Notes: a model not told the origin generated them from the sequence alone. A stretch of 52,119 nucleotides of DNA from an uncultured Lachnospiraceae bacterium (GCA_910579085.1 CAJTRU010000015.1:1-52119), one strand, 5' to 3'; positions 43,674 through 52,119 are shown, counted from the first letter of the stretch. Made by a program: numbers and translations.

Positions 43674-44207
43674 ATAATTTCCAGTTATCTTTGTATGATG
43701 CAAGGACGCATGGCTTATGTGTCCAGCTAATATTATTCCATTCCAGGGCACGCTTGCACTATGGTACAATGTCATTAAGTTAAGGAGGCTTGTTTAAAAA
43801 TAGTATAATTACTGAAGCTGGCAACCCCAAAGTGTCTTACATGAACAAAGCACGCTTCCGCTTGGGCCCGCACGCAATGGATGCATAAAGCCCTTAATGT
43901 TCCTACGGAACATTTTAAGACAGGGCTTAAGCACCAGCGGCTTCGCACAGCTTGTTCATGTAAGCACATTTGGAATTTGCCAGCTAATCTAATCTTTGGC
44001 GCTTTCCAAAAACATCCCTGTCAAAAACCTTAACTTAATGACATTGCGTTAAGCCAGCCCACGCAACAGTGCACAGGGATACAAACACTGGCGGGGCTGA
44101 AATGCCCCTGTCATGGAATAATATTAGCTGGAACACGTAAAACCTGCTGTACCCATCAGAATTACAAAAAACAGGACAAAAAAACAAATACTATAACTGG
44201 AAATTAT
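43674..44207 (-). mobile_element. Dispersed palindromic element, copy R6 (minus orientation, interrupted)
   Basis: The ends are perfect 15-bp inverted repeats ATAATTTCCAGTTAT (43674-43688) and ATAACTGGAAATTAT (44193-44207). The hairpin arms GTGTCCAGCTAATATTATTC and their complement lie at ~43719 and ~44110-44134. The family core is split by a 280-bp insertion (43767-44046), which explains the 534-bp length. The subfamily is close to R3. Confidence 0.8.
43767..44046. mobile_element. Second-family palindromic element nested inside R6
   Basis: 280 bp with perfect 19-bp inverted ends CAATGTCATTAAGTTAAGG (43767-43785) and CCTTAACTTAATGACATTG (44028-44046). An internal hairpin (43817-43983) has arms GCTGGCAA...CTTACATGAACAA and TTGTTCATGTAAG...TTGCCAGC, and a tip AATGTTCC-TAC-GGAACATT. 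No coding sequence is credible. It interrupts the conserved core of R6, so it inserted after R6. Confidence 0.75.
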
Positions 44208-44328
44208 GGTGAGGGAGAAGTGACTTAGACGGACGGAAGTACAGTGACATTATCTTAGTATCAATGTATAAGCAATGACTGTTACACTGTTTAATAAGTG
44301 ACTAGCAAAATCATTCCCCGCCCTCCCC

Positions 44329-44625
44329 ATTTCCAGTTATCTTTTTATTTTATGTTTTATTGCAGGTTGCTGGTGACAGGTTTTGCGTGCCAGATGCCAT
44401 GAATTATTCCGTAAAAGGGGTACTTTAACCCCGCCGGCATTTAAGCCATATATTTAATGTTACGAAAGAAACGCAAGTTTATTTTGGAACATTAAATATA
44501 TGGTTTTATGTGCCGCTGCGTGGGTTAACGTAGCGGAAGCGTACCCCTGTACGGAATATTCTGGCTCTGGCACTAAAAACCGTCCGTAAAGCTATGCACA
44601 ACACCAACAAAAGATAACTGGAAAT
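44329..44625 (+). mobile_element. Dispersed palindromic element, copy R7 (plus orientation, best preserved)
   Basis: 297 bp with perfect 17-bp terminal inverted repeats ATTTCCAGTTATCTTTT (44329-44345) and AAAAGATAACTGGAAAT (44609-44625). The hairpin body starts GCGTGCCAGATGCC and ends GGCTCTGGCAC. GGGGTAC pairs with GTACCCC, and the inner stem is GCCATATATTTAATGTT / AACATTAAATATATGG. The core TGCCGCTGCGTGG...CGTAGCGGAAGC lies in the right arm. Together with R6 it forms an inverted pair upstream of a chemoreceptor promoter. Confidence 0.85.
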
Positions 44626-44647
44626 CATCCCATTATGTTTCATAATC

Positions 44648-44676
44648 TTGACTTAACCCAGATTGAGGCATATAAT
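44648..44676 (+). promoter_or_regulatory. Promoter of the chemoreceptor-Hpt operon
   Basis: TTGACT (44648-44653) and TATAAT (44671-44676) are 17 bases apart, beginning 22 bases after element R7. Confidence 0.85.
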
Positions 44677-44752
44677 AAAATTAGTTACTTGTCAATAACA
44701 AGCCCATAAAAGATTTCCAGGTTTGTTTCTGTATTGGAGAAGGAGAAAGAAC

Positions 44753-46447
44753 ATGGCAGATAAAAAAAACAGGTTAATTAAGGACAAGGGACAGGGGGCG
44801 GCTTTAAGAAGGCTTGTAAAACATGCAATTATGACTGTTATAACAGGAATTGTTTTTCTTATATTGACAATAGCAGTAAACCTTGTTTCTTCAAATGCAC
44901 AGTCAGAGCAGCTTAATGCAACAAAAGCACTGAACCAGTACCGCAATGCTTCTAAAAGGCTTACATATTCAGTCCAGTCATATGCAGTTACAGGCAATAA
45001 AAGTTATTATGATGATTATATGAAAGAACTTAATGAAGACAAGTCAAGGGAAAAAGCAATAGAAGTCTTAAAAAGCATCAATATTAAAAACAGTGAATGG
45101 GAAGAGCTTAATAATATTTCAGGGCTTTCAGACGGGCTTGTGCCAATAGAGGAGAAGGCACTTGAGTGTGCGTCTGGCGGTGATACAGAAACTGCATGCA
45201 GTTATGTTTTCAGTGATGGGTATGGGGACACAACAAGCCAGATAAACCTTCTTACTGATAATGTAATTGATAAAATTCAGGACAGGAACAGTGATAAGAG
45301 GAAAGTACTTAACATAATAATGATTGTAATACAAGTGTTATTTATTGGTGCATTTGTATTTATAGTTAATGATATATTGAAAATAATCAGGTTTGCCAGG
45401 GAAGAGCTTCTTGCTCCTGTTGAAAAAGTATCTTTACAGATGGCAGAACTTGCAGATGGGAATTTTAAATCCCCGCTTGACCTTAAAGAGGATGAAAGTG
45501 AAGTAGGGTCTATGGTAGCTTCAATTAACTTTATGAAGCAAAATATTACTGGCATGGTCAGGGAAATATCAGATACCCTTGAACAGATGAGCAATGGAGA
45601 TTATAACGTTAACATACAACAGGAATATGTTGGTGAGTTTATACAGATTAAAGATTCGTTTATAAGTATTGGCGAAAAAATGAGAAAAACCCTTTACACT
45701 ATACGTGAGGTTTCAGGCCATATTGATAATGGTTCTGAACAGCTTGCATGTGCGGCGGAAGACCTTGCAGAAGGATGTACGGCACAGGCTATGCAGGTAG
45801 CAGAGCTTGTTAATATTATTGGCGGCATGACAGACAGTATGGAAACCAACGCATCAGCCGCCAGTGAGTCAGTGGGTATTGCTGCGATGGCTGGAGAGTC
45901 ACTACAGGCAGGCAACCAGAAAATGCAAGAATTAATAGATGCAATTAGTGAAATAAGCAGGTGTTCTGAACAAATAGGGTCAATTATTGGTGATATTGAA
46001 GATATAGCATCACAGACAAACCTGTTATCTTTAAATGCGGCTATTGAAGCCGCCAGGGCTGGTGAAGCAGGCAAAGGTTTTGCAGTTGTAGCAGAGCAGG
46101 TAAAGAGCCTTGCAGAAGAATCAGCCCAGGCAGCAGGAAGGACAACAACGCTTATTGAAACGACAATAGAAGCAGTTGGCAAAGGGATTTCAATTGCCAA
46201 TGAGACTGCTGCTAATATGTCAGAAGTTATGGACGGGGCGAGGGACGCAACACAAAAGATGGGGCAGATAGCTTCAATGCTCCAGCATGATGTTAAACGT
46301 ATGCATGAAGTAAATGATAATATTTCACAAGTTTCTGCAGTAGTAGACAACAATTCTGCAACATCAGAGGAAACAGCAGCTATAAGCCAGGAGCAAAACC
46401 AGCAGGTAGAAGCAATGGTATCTTTAATGAACCAGTTTGTAATTTAA
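44753..46447 (+). CDS. Methyl-accepting chemotaxis protein (two-helix, HAMP)
   Basis: The 564-aa protein starts at ATG 44753 with AAGGAG 7 bases upstream. A membrane helix at ~24-45 precedes a helical extracytoplasmic sensor of ~140 residues (four-helix-bundle type by its heptads). A second helix (~187-207), a HAMP domain (~215-270) and the signalling domain follow. The tip motif IASQTNLLSLNAAIEAARAG is near 420-440. The protein ends without a CheR-tethering pentapeptide. It is followed 39 bases later by an Hpt gene. Confidence 0.94.
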   Translation: MADKKNRLIKDKGQGAALRRLVKHAIMTVITGIVFLILTIAVNLVSSNAQSEQLNATKALNQYRNASKRLTYSVQSYAVTGNKSYYDDYMKELNEDKSREKAIEVLKSINIKNSEWEELNNISGLSDGLVPIEEKALECASGGDTETACSYVFSDGYGDTTSQINLLTDNVIDKIQDRNSDKRKVLNIIMIVIQVLFIGAFVFIVNDILKIIRFAREELLAPVEKVSLQMAELADGNFKSPLDLKEDESEVGSMVASINFMKQNITGMVREISDTLEQMSNGDYNVNIQQEYVGEFIQIKDSFISIGEKMRKTLYTIREVSGHIDNGSEQLACAAEDLAEGCTAQAMQVAELVNIIGGMTDSMETNASAASESVGIAAMAGESLQAGNQKMQELIDAISEISRCSEQIGSIIGDIEDIASQTNLLSLNAAIEAARAGEAGKGFAVVAEQVKSLAEESAQAAGRTTTLIETTIEAVGKGISIANETAANMSEVMDGARDATQKMGQIASMLQHDVKRMHEVNDNISQVSAVVDNNSATSEETAAISQEQNQQVEAMVSLMNQFVI

Positions 46448-46486
46448 AATTTTATGTAATATTATTTATTGAAAGGAGCCATAGTA

Positions 46487-46834
46487 ATGACAGTAGAAGA
46501 GTGTTATAATGCTTTTGGAGGGGACTACAGCGAGGCAATAGGACGCCTTGGCAGTGACGTTCTTATTAAGAGGTTTATGTTGAAATTTTCATCACAGTGT
46601 GGTTATGACGCATTGTGCCAGGCAATAGAAGAAGAAGACTATGAGGCAGCATTTGCGGCAGCGCATACATTAAAAGGTGTGTGCATGAACTTAAGCTTTG
46701 CTGTACTTGGGAAGTCAAGTTCCCTGCTTACGGAAGCATTGCGTAACGGCTTTTCTGAAGAAGTCCCTGGGCTTTTTATACAAGTACAGGATGACTACAA
46801 GAAAACGGTAGATGCAATTAATAAGGTTGCATAA
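46487..46834 (+). CDS. Stand-alone Hpt (histidine phosphotransfer) domain protein
   Basis: A 115-aa protein; ATG 46487 follows AAAGGAG. The phospho-accepting His60 lies in AAAHTLKGVCMNLSF, the standard Hpt motif. It is a small helical bundle with no kinase or receiver domain. Such proteins relay phosphate between receivers; no hybrid kinase is in the window. Being co-transcribed with a chemoreceptor is less usual and suggests a link between chemotaxis and a phosphorelay. Confidence 0.9.
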   Translation: MTVEECYNAFGGDYSEAIGRLGSDVLIKRFMLKFSSQCGYDALCQAIEEEDYEAAFAAAHTLKGVCMNLSFAVLGKSSSLLTEALRNGFSEEVPGLFIQVQDDYKKTVDAINKVA

Positions 46835-46866
46835 ATTATTTTTATAATCCAGAAAGGAATTTTATT

Positions 46867-47169
46867 ATGGTTAAGCATATTATTTTATGGAAATTAAAAG
46901 AAGACCTTAATGGAAAAGGAAAACAAGAGGTTCTTGCTGGCATTAAGGACAGCCTGGAAGGGCTTGCAGGCAAAGTGCCAGGACTGTTAAATATATCAGT
47001 GGAAACAGTGCCGCTGCCTTCTTCAAATGCTGATGTAATGCTTTATAGTGAACTTGAGGATGAAAAGGCTTTAAAAGAATACCAGGTGCATCCTGCGCAT
47101 GTAAATGCAGCAGATAATTTTGTACGTCCTTATACAGAAACAAGGATGTGCATGGATTTTGAGGTATAG
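46867..47169 (+). CDS. Dabb family protein (stress-responsive alpha/beta barrel)
   Basis: The 100-aa protein has the Dabb pattern: MVKHIILWKLKED at the start, DVMLYSELEDEKALKEYQVH in the middle (HPAHV follows). These dimeric barrels are widespread with no agreed enzymatic role. It stands between hpt and greA, 3 bases before the latter. Confidence 0.92.
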   Translation: MVKHIILWKLKEDLNGKGKQEVLAGIKDSLEGLAGKVPGLLNISVETVPLPSSNADVMLYSELEDEKALKEYQVHPAHVNAADNFVRPYTETRMCMDFEV

Positions 47170-47172
47170 GCA

Positions 47173-47673
47173 ATGTATGACAGGCTTACACAGAAAGATA
47201 TAGAGAAAATGGAGCAGGAAATTGAGCACAGGAAGCTTGTAGTAAGGAAGCAGGCTTTAGAAGATGTAAAAGAAGCAAGGGCTCATGGTGATTTAAGCGA
47301 AAATTTTGAATATAAAGCGGCTAAAAAGTTTAAAAACGAAAATGAAAGCAGGATACGTTACCTTGAAAAGATGGTTAAAACCGCAAAGGTAATTGAAGAT
47401 GACTCTGGTGAGGATGAGGCAGGCTTAAATGATACTGTAGTTTTATATATTGAAGATGAGGGGTGCGAGGAAGAATATAAGATTGTAACAACAGTAAGGT
47501 GTGATGTGCTTAATAACATGATTAGCATTGAGTCCCCTATGGGCAAGTCGCTTTTAAAACATAAAGCGGGTGACAGGGTTTATATTGCAATAAATGATAA
47601 AAATGGTTATTATGCACAGATAAAAGAAATACGTAAAAGTGATGATGAAACAGAAGGAATAAGCAGGTTTTAA
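47173..47673 (+). CDS. greA: GreA/GreB-type transcription elongation factor
   Basis: The 166-aa protein has an N-terminal coiled coil (~1-80) with DVKEARAHGDLSENFEYKAA, the GreA tip carrying the acidic residues that reach the RNA polymerase active site. A C-terminal FKBP-like domain has IESPMGKSLLKHKAGDRV. It releases backtracked polymerase by stimulating transcript cleavage. The start codon lies 3 bases after the Dabb stop. It may be a second copy, since greA is usually found elsewhere near lysS; this cannot be told from the window. Confidence 0.9.
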   Translation: MYDRLTQKDIEKMEQEIEHRKLVVRKQALEDVKEARAHGDLSENFEYKAAKKFKNENESRIRYLEKMVKTAKVIEDDSGEDEAGLNDTVVLYIEDEGCEEEYKIVTTVRCDVLNNMISIESPMGKSLLKHKAGDRVYIAINDKNGYYAQIKEIRKSDDETEGISRF

Positions 47674-47674
47674 G

Positions 47675-47703
47675 TTGTAGATGGAAGGGTATTATGTTAT
47701 AAT
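47675..47703 (+). promoter_or_regulatory. Promoter of the third chemoreceptor gene
   Basis: TTGTAG (47675-47680) and TATAAT (47698-47703) are 17 bases apart, starting just after the greA stop. Confidence 0.6.
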
Positions 47704-47746
47704 TAGTAATAGAGTTTACGGAAAGTAAATACAAGGAGGTAGAGGC

Positions 47747-49480
47747 ATGAAAAAATCCAGAACCAGGAGTGTTGCTATTTATATTATAATACCTGTAATT
47801 CTTATAGGCATTATTAGCTGGTTTTCTGTTAATGTTGTATTATCAGGGCTTAGTAGGGTTAATGATGTAAGCCGTGAGATAACTGGTGAACAGTTAAAAA
47901 ATATTGATGTCCTTGACCAGATGGGACTGAAGAGTGAACGTCTACAGAAAGTCATGTTTGAATTATGTATTGCAGGAAATAAGACTGCAATGGAGCAGGT
48001 CTGGGAAGAGGCACAGAAATTAGTTGATGAGTCAGAAAGCCTTATCAGGCAGCTTGACGGGATGTTTACAGATAAGGACACTAAAGACAAGTTTACGAAA
48101 TATGAGCTTGATTATTCTACGTTTATAGAAGATGTAAACAAGCTTGGAAGCCTTGCCTTGGAAGATACTGTAGAAGCTATTAATTTTGCAACATATAACC
48201 TGGCAAGATGGTCAGATATATTACAAGAGGATATAGATGCTATTGTACTTGCAAACGACAAAGTAACAGATGGGCTTAAAAGTGAATTAAATTCAGTTTA
48301 TAAACAGTCAAAGACGGCAGGGATGTCACTTCTTGTAGTTATATTTGTTGTAATTATTTTGATAATTATAACAATACTGCTGGCAGTTATAAGGCCTTTA
48401 AAAAAGATGAACACTGAGCTTGATGTTATTGTAAATGATATAAATTCAAACCACGGTGATTTGACAAAGAGGATTTCAGTAAAATCTGCTAATGAAATAG
48501 GACGTGTATCTGCTAATGTTAATGAATTTATTAGCAAACTTGAAAATATCATGAGGGTAATCAAGGATAATTCCAAGAACCTGGACAACAGTGTAGGAAA
48601 CGTCGTAAAAAGGGCAGAAACAGCTAATGCAAGTGCATGTGATATATCAGCAGTAATGGAAGAACTTTCTGCTACAATGGAAGAAGTTGCTGCTACGGTG
48701 CGCAGTGTTGATGAGGAAACATCCGTTGCCAATGATAAAGTAAATAATATGGCAGAAGAAACAAATGGAATACTTAATTATACAAATGAAATGAACAAGC
48801 GTGCAACAGGACTTGAAAAGATGGCTGAAAACAGTAAAAATGAAGCTACGGATATAGTTTCTGTAATAATGAAAGAATTAAGGGAAGCTATGGAAAAAAG
48901 TAAACAGGTTGAAAAGGTTGCACAGCTTACAACGGATATTTTAAGTATATCAAGCCAGACAAACCTTCTTGCACTTAATGCTTCTATTGAAGCAGCAAGG
49001 GCTGGTGAAGCAGGCAAAGGGTTTGCTGTTGTTGCGGATGAAATAAGGCAGCTTGCAGAATCAAGCAAAGACACTGCTAATAATATCCAGGGAATTAATG
49101 AGATGGTTATTGAGTCTGTACAGGGTCTTATAAATTCTGGGAATAAGATAATAGAATTTGTTGATAAAACTATACTTCCTGACTATGACAAGTTTGTAAA
49201 GAGTGGCAGGCAGTATAACGAGGATGCAACACATATAAACAGCACAATAAACAATTTTTCTGAACTTTCACAAGACCTTGCAAGGATAATTAATTCTATA
49301 ACAGATTCTATAGATGGCATTACAAAGGCTGTTGAAGAGAGTGCAGACGGCGTTACAAGTGCTGCTACAAGCGTTGATTCAATGGTTGCTGATATAAGTG
49401 ACATGAATGGCGAAATGGAGGCTAATGAAAAAATTTCTGCGAAGTTTAAAGAGGAGACAAACTGTTTTGTAAATCTTTAA
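47747..49480 (+). CDS. Methyl-accepting chemotaxis protein (two-helix, HAMP)
   Basis: A 577-aa protein. A membrane helix at ~9-32 is followed by a helical extracytoplasmic domain (~33-190), a second helix (~193-215, very Ile/Val-rich), HAMP (~215-275) and the signalling domain. The tip ISSQTNLLALNASIEAARAG is at ~402-421. AGGAGGTAGAGGC precedes ATG 47747. Ligand unknown. It is paralogous to the receptor at 44753, but the sensor domains are not obviously similar. Confidence 0.94.
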   Translation: MKKSRTRSVAIYIIIPVILIGIISWFSVNVVLSGLSRVNDVSREITGEQLKNIDVLDQMGLKSERLQKVMFELCIAGNKTAMEQVWEEAQKLVDESESLIRQLDGMFTDKDTKDKFTKYELDYSTFIEDVNKLGSLALEDTVEAINFATYNLARWSDILQEDIDAIVLANDKVTDGLKSELNSVYKQSKTAGMSLLVVIFVVIILIIITILLAVIRPLKKMNTELDVIVNDINSNHGDLTKRISVKSANEIGRVSANVNEFISKLENIMRVIKDNSKNLDNSVGNVVKRAETANASACDISAVMEELSATMEEVAATVRSVDEETSVANDKVNNMAEETNGILNYTNEMNKRATGLEKMAENSKNEATDIVSVIMKELREAMEKSKQVEKVAQLTTDILSISSQTNLLALNASIEAARAGEAGKGFAVVADEIRQLAESSKDTANNIQGINEMVIESVQGLINSGNKIIEFVDKTILPDYDKFVKSGRQYNEDATHINSTINNFSELSQDLARIINSITDSIDGITKAVEESADGVTSAATSVDSMVADISDMNGEMEANEKISAKFKEETNCFVNL

Positions 49481-49515
49481 AACAGTTATAATAATCCAGA
49501 AGGTGGCTTTAAGAA

Positions 49516-50223
49516 ATGAAAGAAAGCAGTAAACTTGAATATTGCACACAATATTCAATGTGTGTGGCAGGGGGTTTTATTGCAGCATATGCAATATTAA
49601 ACCATGCAGATTTTCTTGCATCTGCCCAGACAGCCAATCTTATAAATATTGCATTATGTATAACAGGGAGTAACTGGATGGAATTATGCCTGCGCCTTAT
49701 AGCAGTTTTAATTTATATGGCGGGGCTGTCTGTTCCAGTAATAGTTGCTAAATATACACATATTAACATGAAAATGTTTTGTATATTTGTAGAAATATCC
49801 ATGATAATACTTTTGTATTTTTTTACAAAAAGGATAAATACAATTATAGCACTATACCCTGTATTTTTTATGACATCAATGCAGTGGAACTCTTTTCCAG
49901 GCGTGGACGGATTTGCAAGTTCTTCTATATTTTCTACTAATAATTTAAGACAGTTTACAACATCATATGTAGAGTACAGATGTAACAAAGATAAAGAACA
50001 CCTTAAAAAGACAAAGTTTTTTGGCGGGGTTCTTTTGTCATACCATGCAGGGGTAATATTTTCATATTATGTTTATAGGTACTTTGCAATGAAAGGGGTA
50101 ATATTCTGCTTAATTCCATTATTTACAGGAATGTTGTTCCTTTTAATGGAAAATGGGCTTTTAAAAACAATAAAAAAAGAAATTGCTGTTGCAAGAAGGG
50201 TAATTGCAGCAGGCAGAAGCTAA
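49516..50223 (+). CDS. DUF1275 (YoaK-like) membrane protein
   Basis: The 235-aa protein has about six hydrophobic segments. The DUF1275 signature is present: FIAAYAILNHADFLASAQTAN near the start (20 residues shown without the F), MQWNSFPGVDG in the middle, then an STNNLRQF segment. Function unknown; sometimes annotated as a transporter. It lies 35 bases after the chemoreceptor stop with AGAAGGTGG upstream, so it may be co-transcribed. Confidence 0.85.
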   Translation: MKESSKLEYCTQYSMCVAGGFIAAYAILNHADFLASAQTANLINIALCITGSNWMELCLRLIAVLIYMAGLSVPVIVAKYTHINMKMFCIFVEISMIILLYFFTKRINTIIALYPVFFMTSMQWNSFPGVDGFASSSIFSTNNLRQFTTSYVEYRCNKDKEHLKKTKFFGGVLLSYHAGVIFSYYVYRYFAMKGVIFCLIPLFTGMLFLLMENGLLKTIKKEIAVARRVIAAGRS

Positions 50224-50273
50224 AACAGCAATACAGCCATTAGTGTTGTAAGTTTTAAGAGAGGGGGATATTA

Positions 50274-51857
50274 ATGGACAGAAGGTTAAAAAGGGGTGCA
50301 GGGATACTGCTTCCTATAAGCAGCCTGCCTTCACCATATGGGATAGGTACATTTGGCAGGGCAGCTTATGAATTTGCTAAAAAATTAAAGAGAGCAGGGC
50401 AGACATACTGGCAGGTTCTGCCTATAGGGCCTACAAGTTATGGGGACAGCCCATACCAGTCATTTTCAACATTTGCAGGTAATCCATATTTTATAGACCT
50501 GGATATGCTTGCAGAGGAGGGGCTTCTTGATAAGGAAAGCCTGGCAGCAACGGACTGGGGGCAGGCGGAAGATGATATAGATTATAGTAAAATATATGAA
50601 AACAGGTTTAAAGTGCTTAAAGAGGCATTTTCTAAAACTAAAGAGTGTGAAAGTGCAGAATATAATTCCTTTATCTCAGAAAACCAGGAATGGATTGAGG
50701 ATTATGCATTATTTATGTCATGTAAGGAATACTTTGGACAGAATGAATGGCTTTTATGGGATGAAGATATCAAGACAAGAAAACCAGATGCTGTCAGGAA
50801 ATATTCAGAAATGCTTAAAGAGCAGATAAGTTTCTGGAAATATGTACAGTTTAAGTTTTACAGCCAGTGGAAGAAGTTGAAGAAATTTGTCAACAGCAAT
50901 GGCATAAAAATAATAGGTGATATTCCTATTTATGTAGCGCTTGACAGCTCAGATGTATGGGCAAACCCAGGACAGTACCAGCTTGATACAGACCTGAAAC
51001 CTATAGATGTAGCAGGATGCCCTCCTGATATTTTCTCAAGTTATGGACAGAAGTGGGGAAATCCTCTGTATAACTGGGAGGCTATGGAAGAAGACGGTTT
51101 TAATTGGTGGAAGAGAAGAATGAAGTCAGCAGCAGGAATGTATGATGTAATAAGGATTGACCATTTTATCGGAATGGCAAAATATTATGCTATACCTGCC
51201 AGCGGAGTACCAGCAGAAGGTGAATACAGGCTTGGGCCTGGGCGCAAGCTTACAGATGCAATTGATGAGGCAATAGGGGATGCACAGATTATTGCTGAAG
51301 ACCTTGGGGTTGCGATGCCAGAGGCAAAGAAGCTTCTTAGTGAAACAGGTTATCCAGGAATGAAAGTGCTGGAGTTTGCATTTGATGGAAGCTGTAATAA
51401 TGAATACCTTCCACATAACTATGATAAAAACTGCGTTGTATATACAGGTACACATGATAATGAAACGCTGTCAGGATATCTTAGGACACTTGGCGGCAAA
51501 GGGTATAATTACATTAAAACCTATACAGGCAGTAAAGACAGGGAAGAACTTGCATTAAATATAATAAAACTTGCATACGGAAGTGTTGCAGATACAGCAG
51601 TCCTCCAGATGCAGGATATCCTTTTTAAAGATAATTCTGCAAGGATGAACCTGCCTTCAACAATAGGACAAAACTGGAGATGGAGGCTTAAAAAGGGTGA
51701 ATTTGCACAGATGGAAGCAGAGAAACTCTTTGATATGGCAAACATTTATAACAGGCTTCCTAAAGAAACATATGAAGAACTGGAAGCAAAAGAAAACAGA
51801 AAATATACAAAAGGCATAAGGGGACAAAGAAACAAGAGCAGGATGCTATATAAATAA
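50274..51857 (+). CDS. malQ: 4-alpha-glucanotransferase (amylomaltase), GH77
   Basis: A 527-aa enzyme that disproportionates maltodextrins in the cytosol. GH77 motifs are LPSPYGIGTFG (~20-30), QVLPIGPTSYGDSPYQSFS (~49-67), the nucleophile Asp in IRIDHFIGMAKY (~294-305), the acid/base Glu in IIAEDLGV (~341-348) and YTGTHDNETLSGY (~388-400). The usual length is ~500; an extra basic tail (KYTKGIRGQRNKSRMLYK) is present. A single-gene unit with GAGAGGGGG upstream; no glycogen operon adjoins it. Confidence 0.97.
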   Translation: MDRRLKRGAGILLPISSLPSPYGIGTFGRAAYEFAKKLKRAGQTYWQVLPIGPTSYGDSPYQSFSTFAGNPYFIDLDMLAEEGLLDKESLAATDWGQAEDDIDYSKIYENRFKVLKEAFSKTKECESAEYNSFISENQEWIEDYALFMSCKEYFGQNEWLLWDEDIKTRKPDAVRKYSEMLKEQISFWKYVQFKFYSQWKKLKKFVNSNGIKIIGDIPIYVALDSSDVWANPGQYQLDTDLKPIDVAGCPPDIFSSYGQKWGNPLYNWEAMEEDGFNWWKRRMKSAAGMYDVIRIDHFIGMAKYYAIPASGVPAEGEYRLGPGRKLTDAIDEAIGDAQIIAEDLGVAMPEAKKLLSETGYPGMKVLEFAFDGSCNNEYLPHNYDKNCVVYTGTHDNETLSGYLRTLGGKGYNYIKTYTGSKDREELALNIIKLAYGSVADTAVLQMQDILFKDNSARMNLPSTIGQNWRWRLKKGEFAQMEAEKLFDMANIYNRLPKETYEELEAKENRKYTKGIRGQRNKSRMLYK

Positions 51858-52119
51858 ATATATGAAATTTACACATGGTTTCCAGCCTGGAACCAGGATA
51901 TCCAATATAACAAATTATGCTGTGGCATAGTTGAAGTATAATTTTTATGGAATTTCTGGACCAGGCATGGAAACTTTTTTATTACACATGGATACCAGAC
52001 AAACGTGTAGCCAAATATATTTCCTGGCATCTGGCACTTTAACCTTCTATACAATATAACCCAATATAATTTCCAGGTATTATATTAATTTTTCTGTCTA
52101 TTATTTTCTTTAATATATA
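51858..52119. other. Intergenic end of the window, possible very degraded repeat copy
   Basis: No gene is seen. CCTGGCATCTGGCAC followed by TTTAACC (~52023-52043) and AATTTCCAGG (~52068-52077) recall the right end of the dispersed palindromic family, but the arms do not pair clearly. Part of the feature may lie beyond the window. Confidence 0.3.

Noticed and set aside
43775..43969. 64-codon frame inside the nested palindromic element
   Set aside because: Both arms of a hairpin are translated, composition is arbitrary, and no ribosome binding site is present.
47173..47673. GreA as a Gfh1-like inhibitor rather than a cleavage factor
   Set aside because: The acidic tip motif of normal GreA (GDLSENFEY) is intact, so the ordinary role is more likely.
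51870..52080. Eighth copy of the palindromic family after malQ
   Set aside because: A few motifs (CATCTGGCAC, AATTTCCAGG) match, but the arms do not pair and the core is absent within the window.

Overview
The window looks like chromosome from a low-GC, Gram-positive, anaerobic and probably motile gut bacterium of the class Clostridia, most likely family Lachnospiraceae. The grounds are AT-rich DNA with AGG/AGA-heavy arginine codons, strong AGGAGG ribosome binding sites, a split transketolase, an IreB-RuvX-DUF1292 cluster, ribonuclease J, a ThiI without rhodanese domain next to a cysteine desulfurase, three chemoreceptors and a FliD-like secreted protein. I cannot name the species. No rRNA, tRNA or CRISPR array was seen.

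Layout: 1-3.3 kb holds the end of a dispersed repeat, a FliD-like protein, a decayed FtsX permease, and a TetR-controlled operon (frameshifted YbjQ plus a P-loop kinase) with two clear operators. 3.7-8.1 kb holds a chemoreceptor and a membrane protein, separated by a block carrying an AbiH-type phage-defence gene and an acetyltransferase. That block is flanked by ~98-bp direct repeats derived from the 3' end of the membrane-protein gene. 8.6-13.8 kb is housekeeping RNA modification (rsmE, cysteine desulfurase-thiI, mtaB) with a divergent HPr-like gene. 14.6-20.5 kb is the ireB-ruvX-DUF1292-rnj-ylbF-mltG-like-trmR-trhP series, followed by an alpha-L-fucosidase and a cold-shock gene.

22.5-27.6 kb is a two-component system with an ABC exporter of the FtsX/peptide-resistance type. 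27.7-34.1 kb has an ABC-F ATPase, a polytopic glycosyltransferase-like protein, a thioesterase and a degenerate arylsulfotransferase-like protein. 34.2-38.0 kb has transaldolase, split transketolase and rplM-rpsI. 37.96-41.13 kb is a small island bounded by 18-bp direct repeats of the rpsI 3' end. It carries an AbiEi/AbiEii toxin-antitoxin pair, a peptidase gene with two amber stops and a frameshifted gene, but no integrase. 41.4-52 kb has an acetyltransferase, a CDP-glycerol glycerophosphotransferase, chemoreceptor-Hpt-Dabb-GreA, another chemoreceptor, a DUF1275 protein and malQ.

The least ordinary material is: a family of ~290-300-bp intergenic palindromic elements with terminal inverted repeats (at least seven copies, two as inverted pairs, one carrying a nested second palindromic element); and two defence-gene islands that both sit at gene 3' ends between direct repeats and both lack a recombinase.
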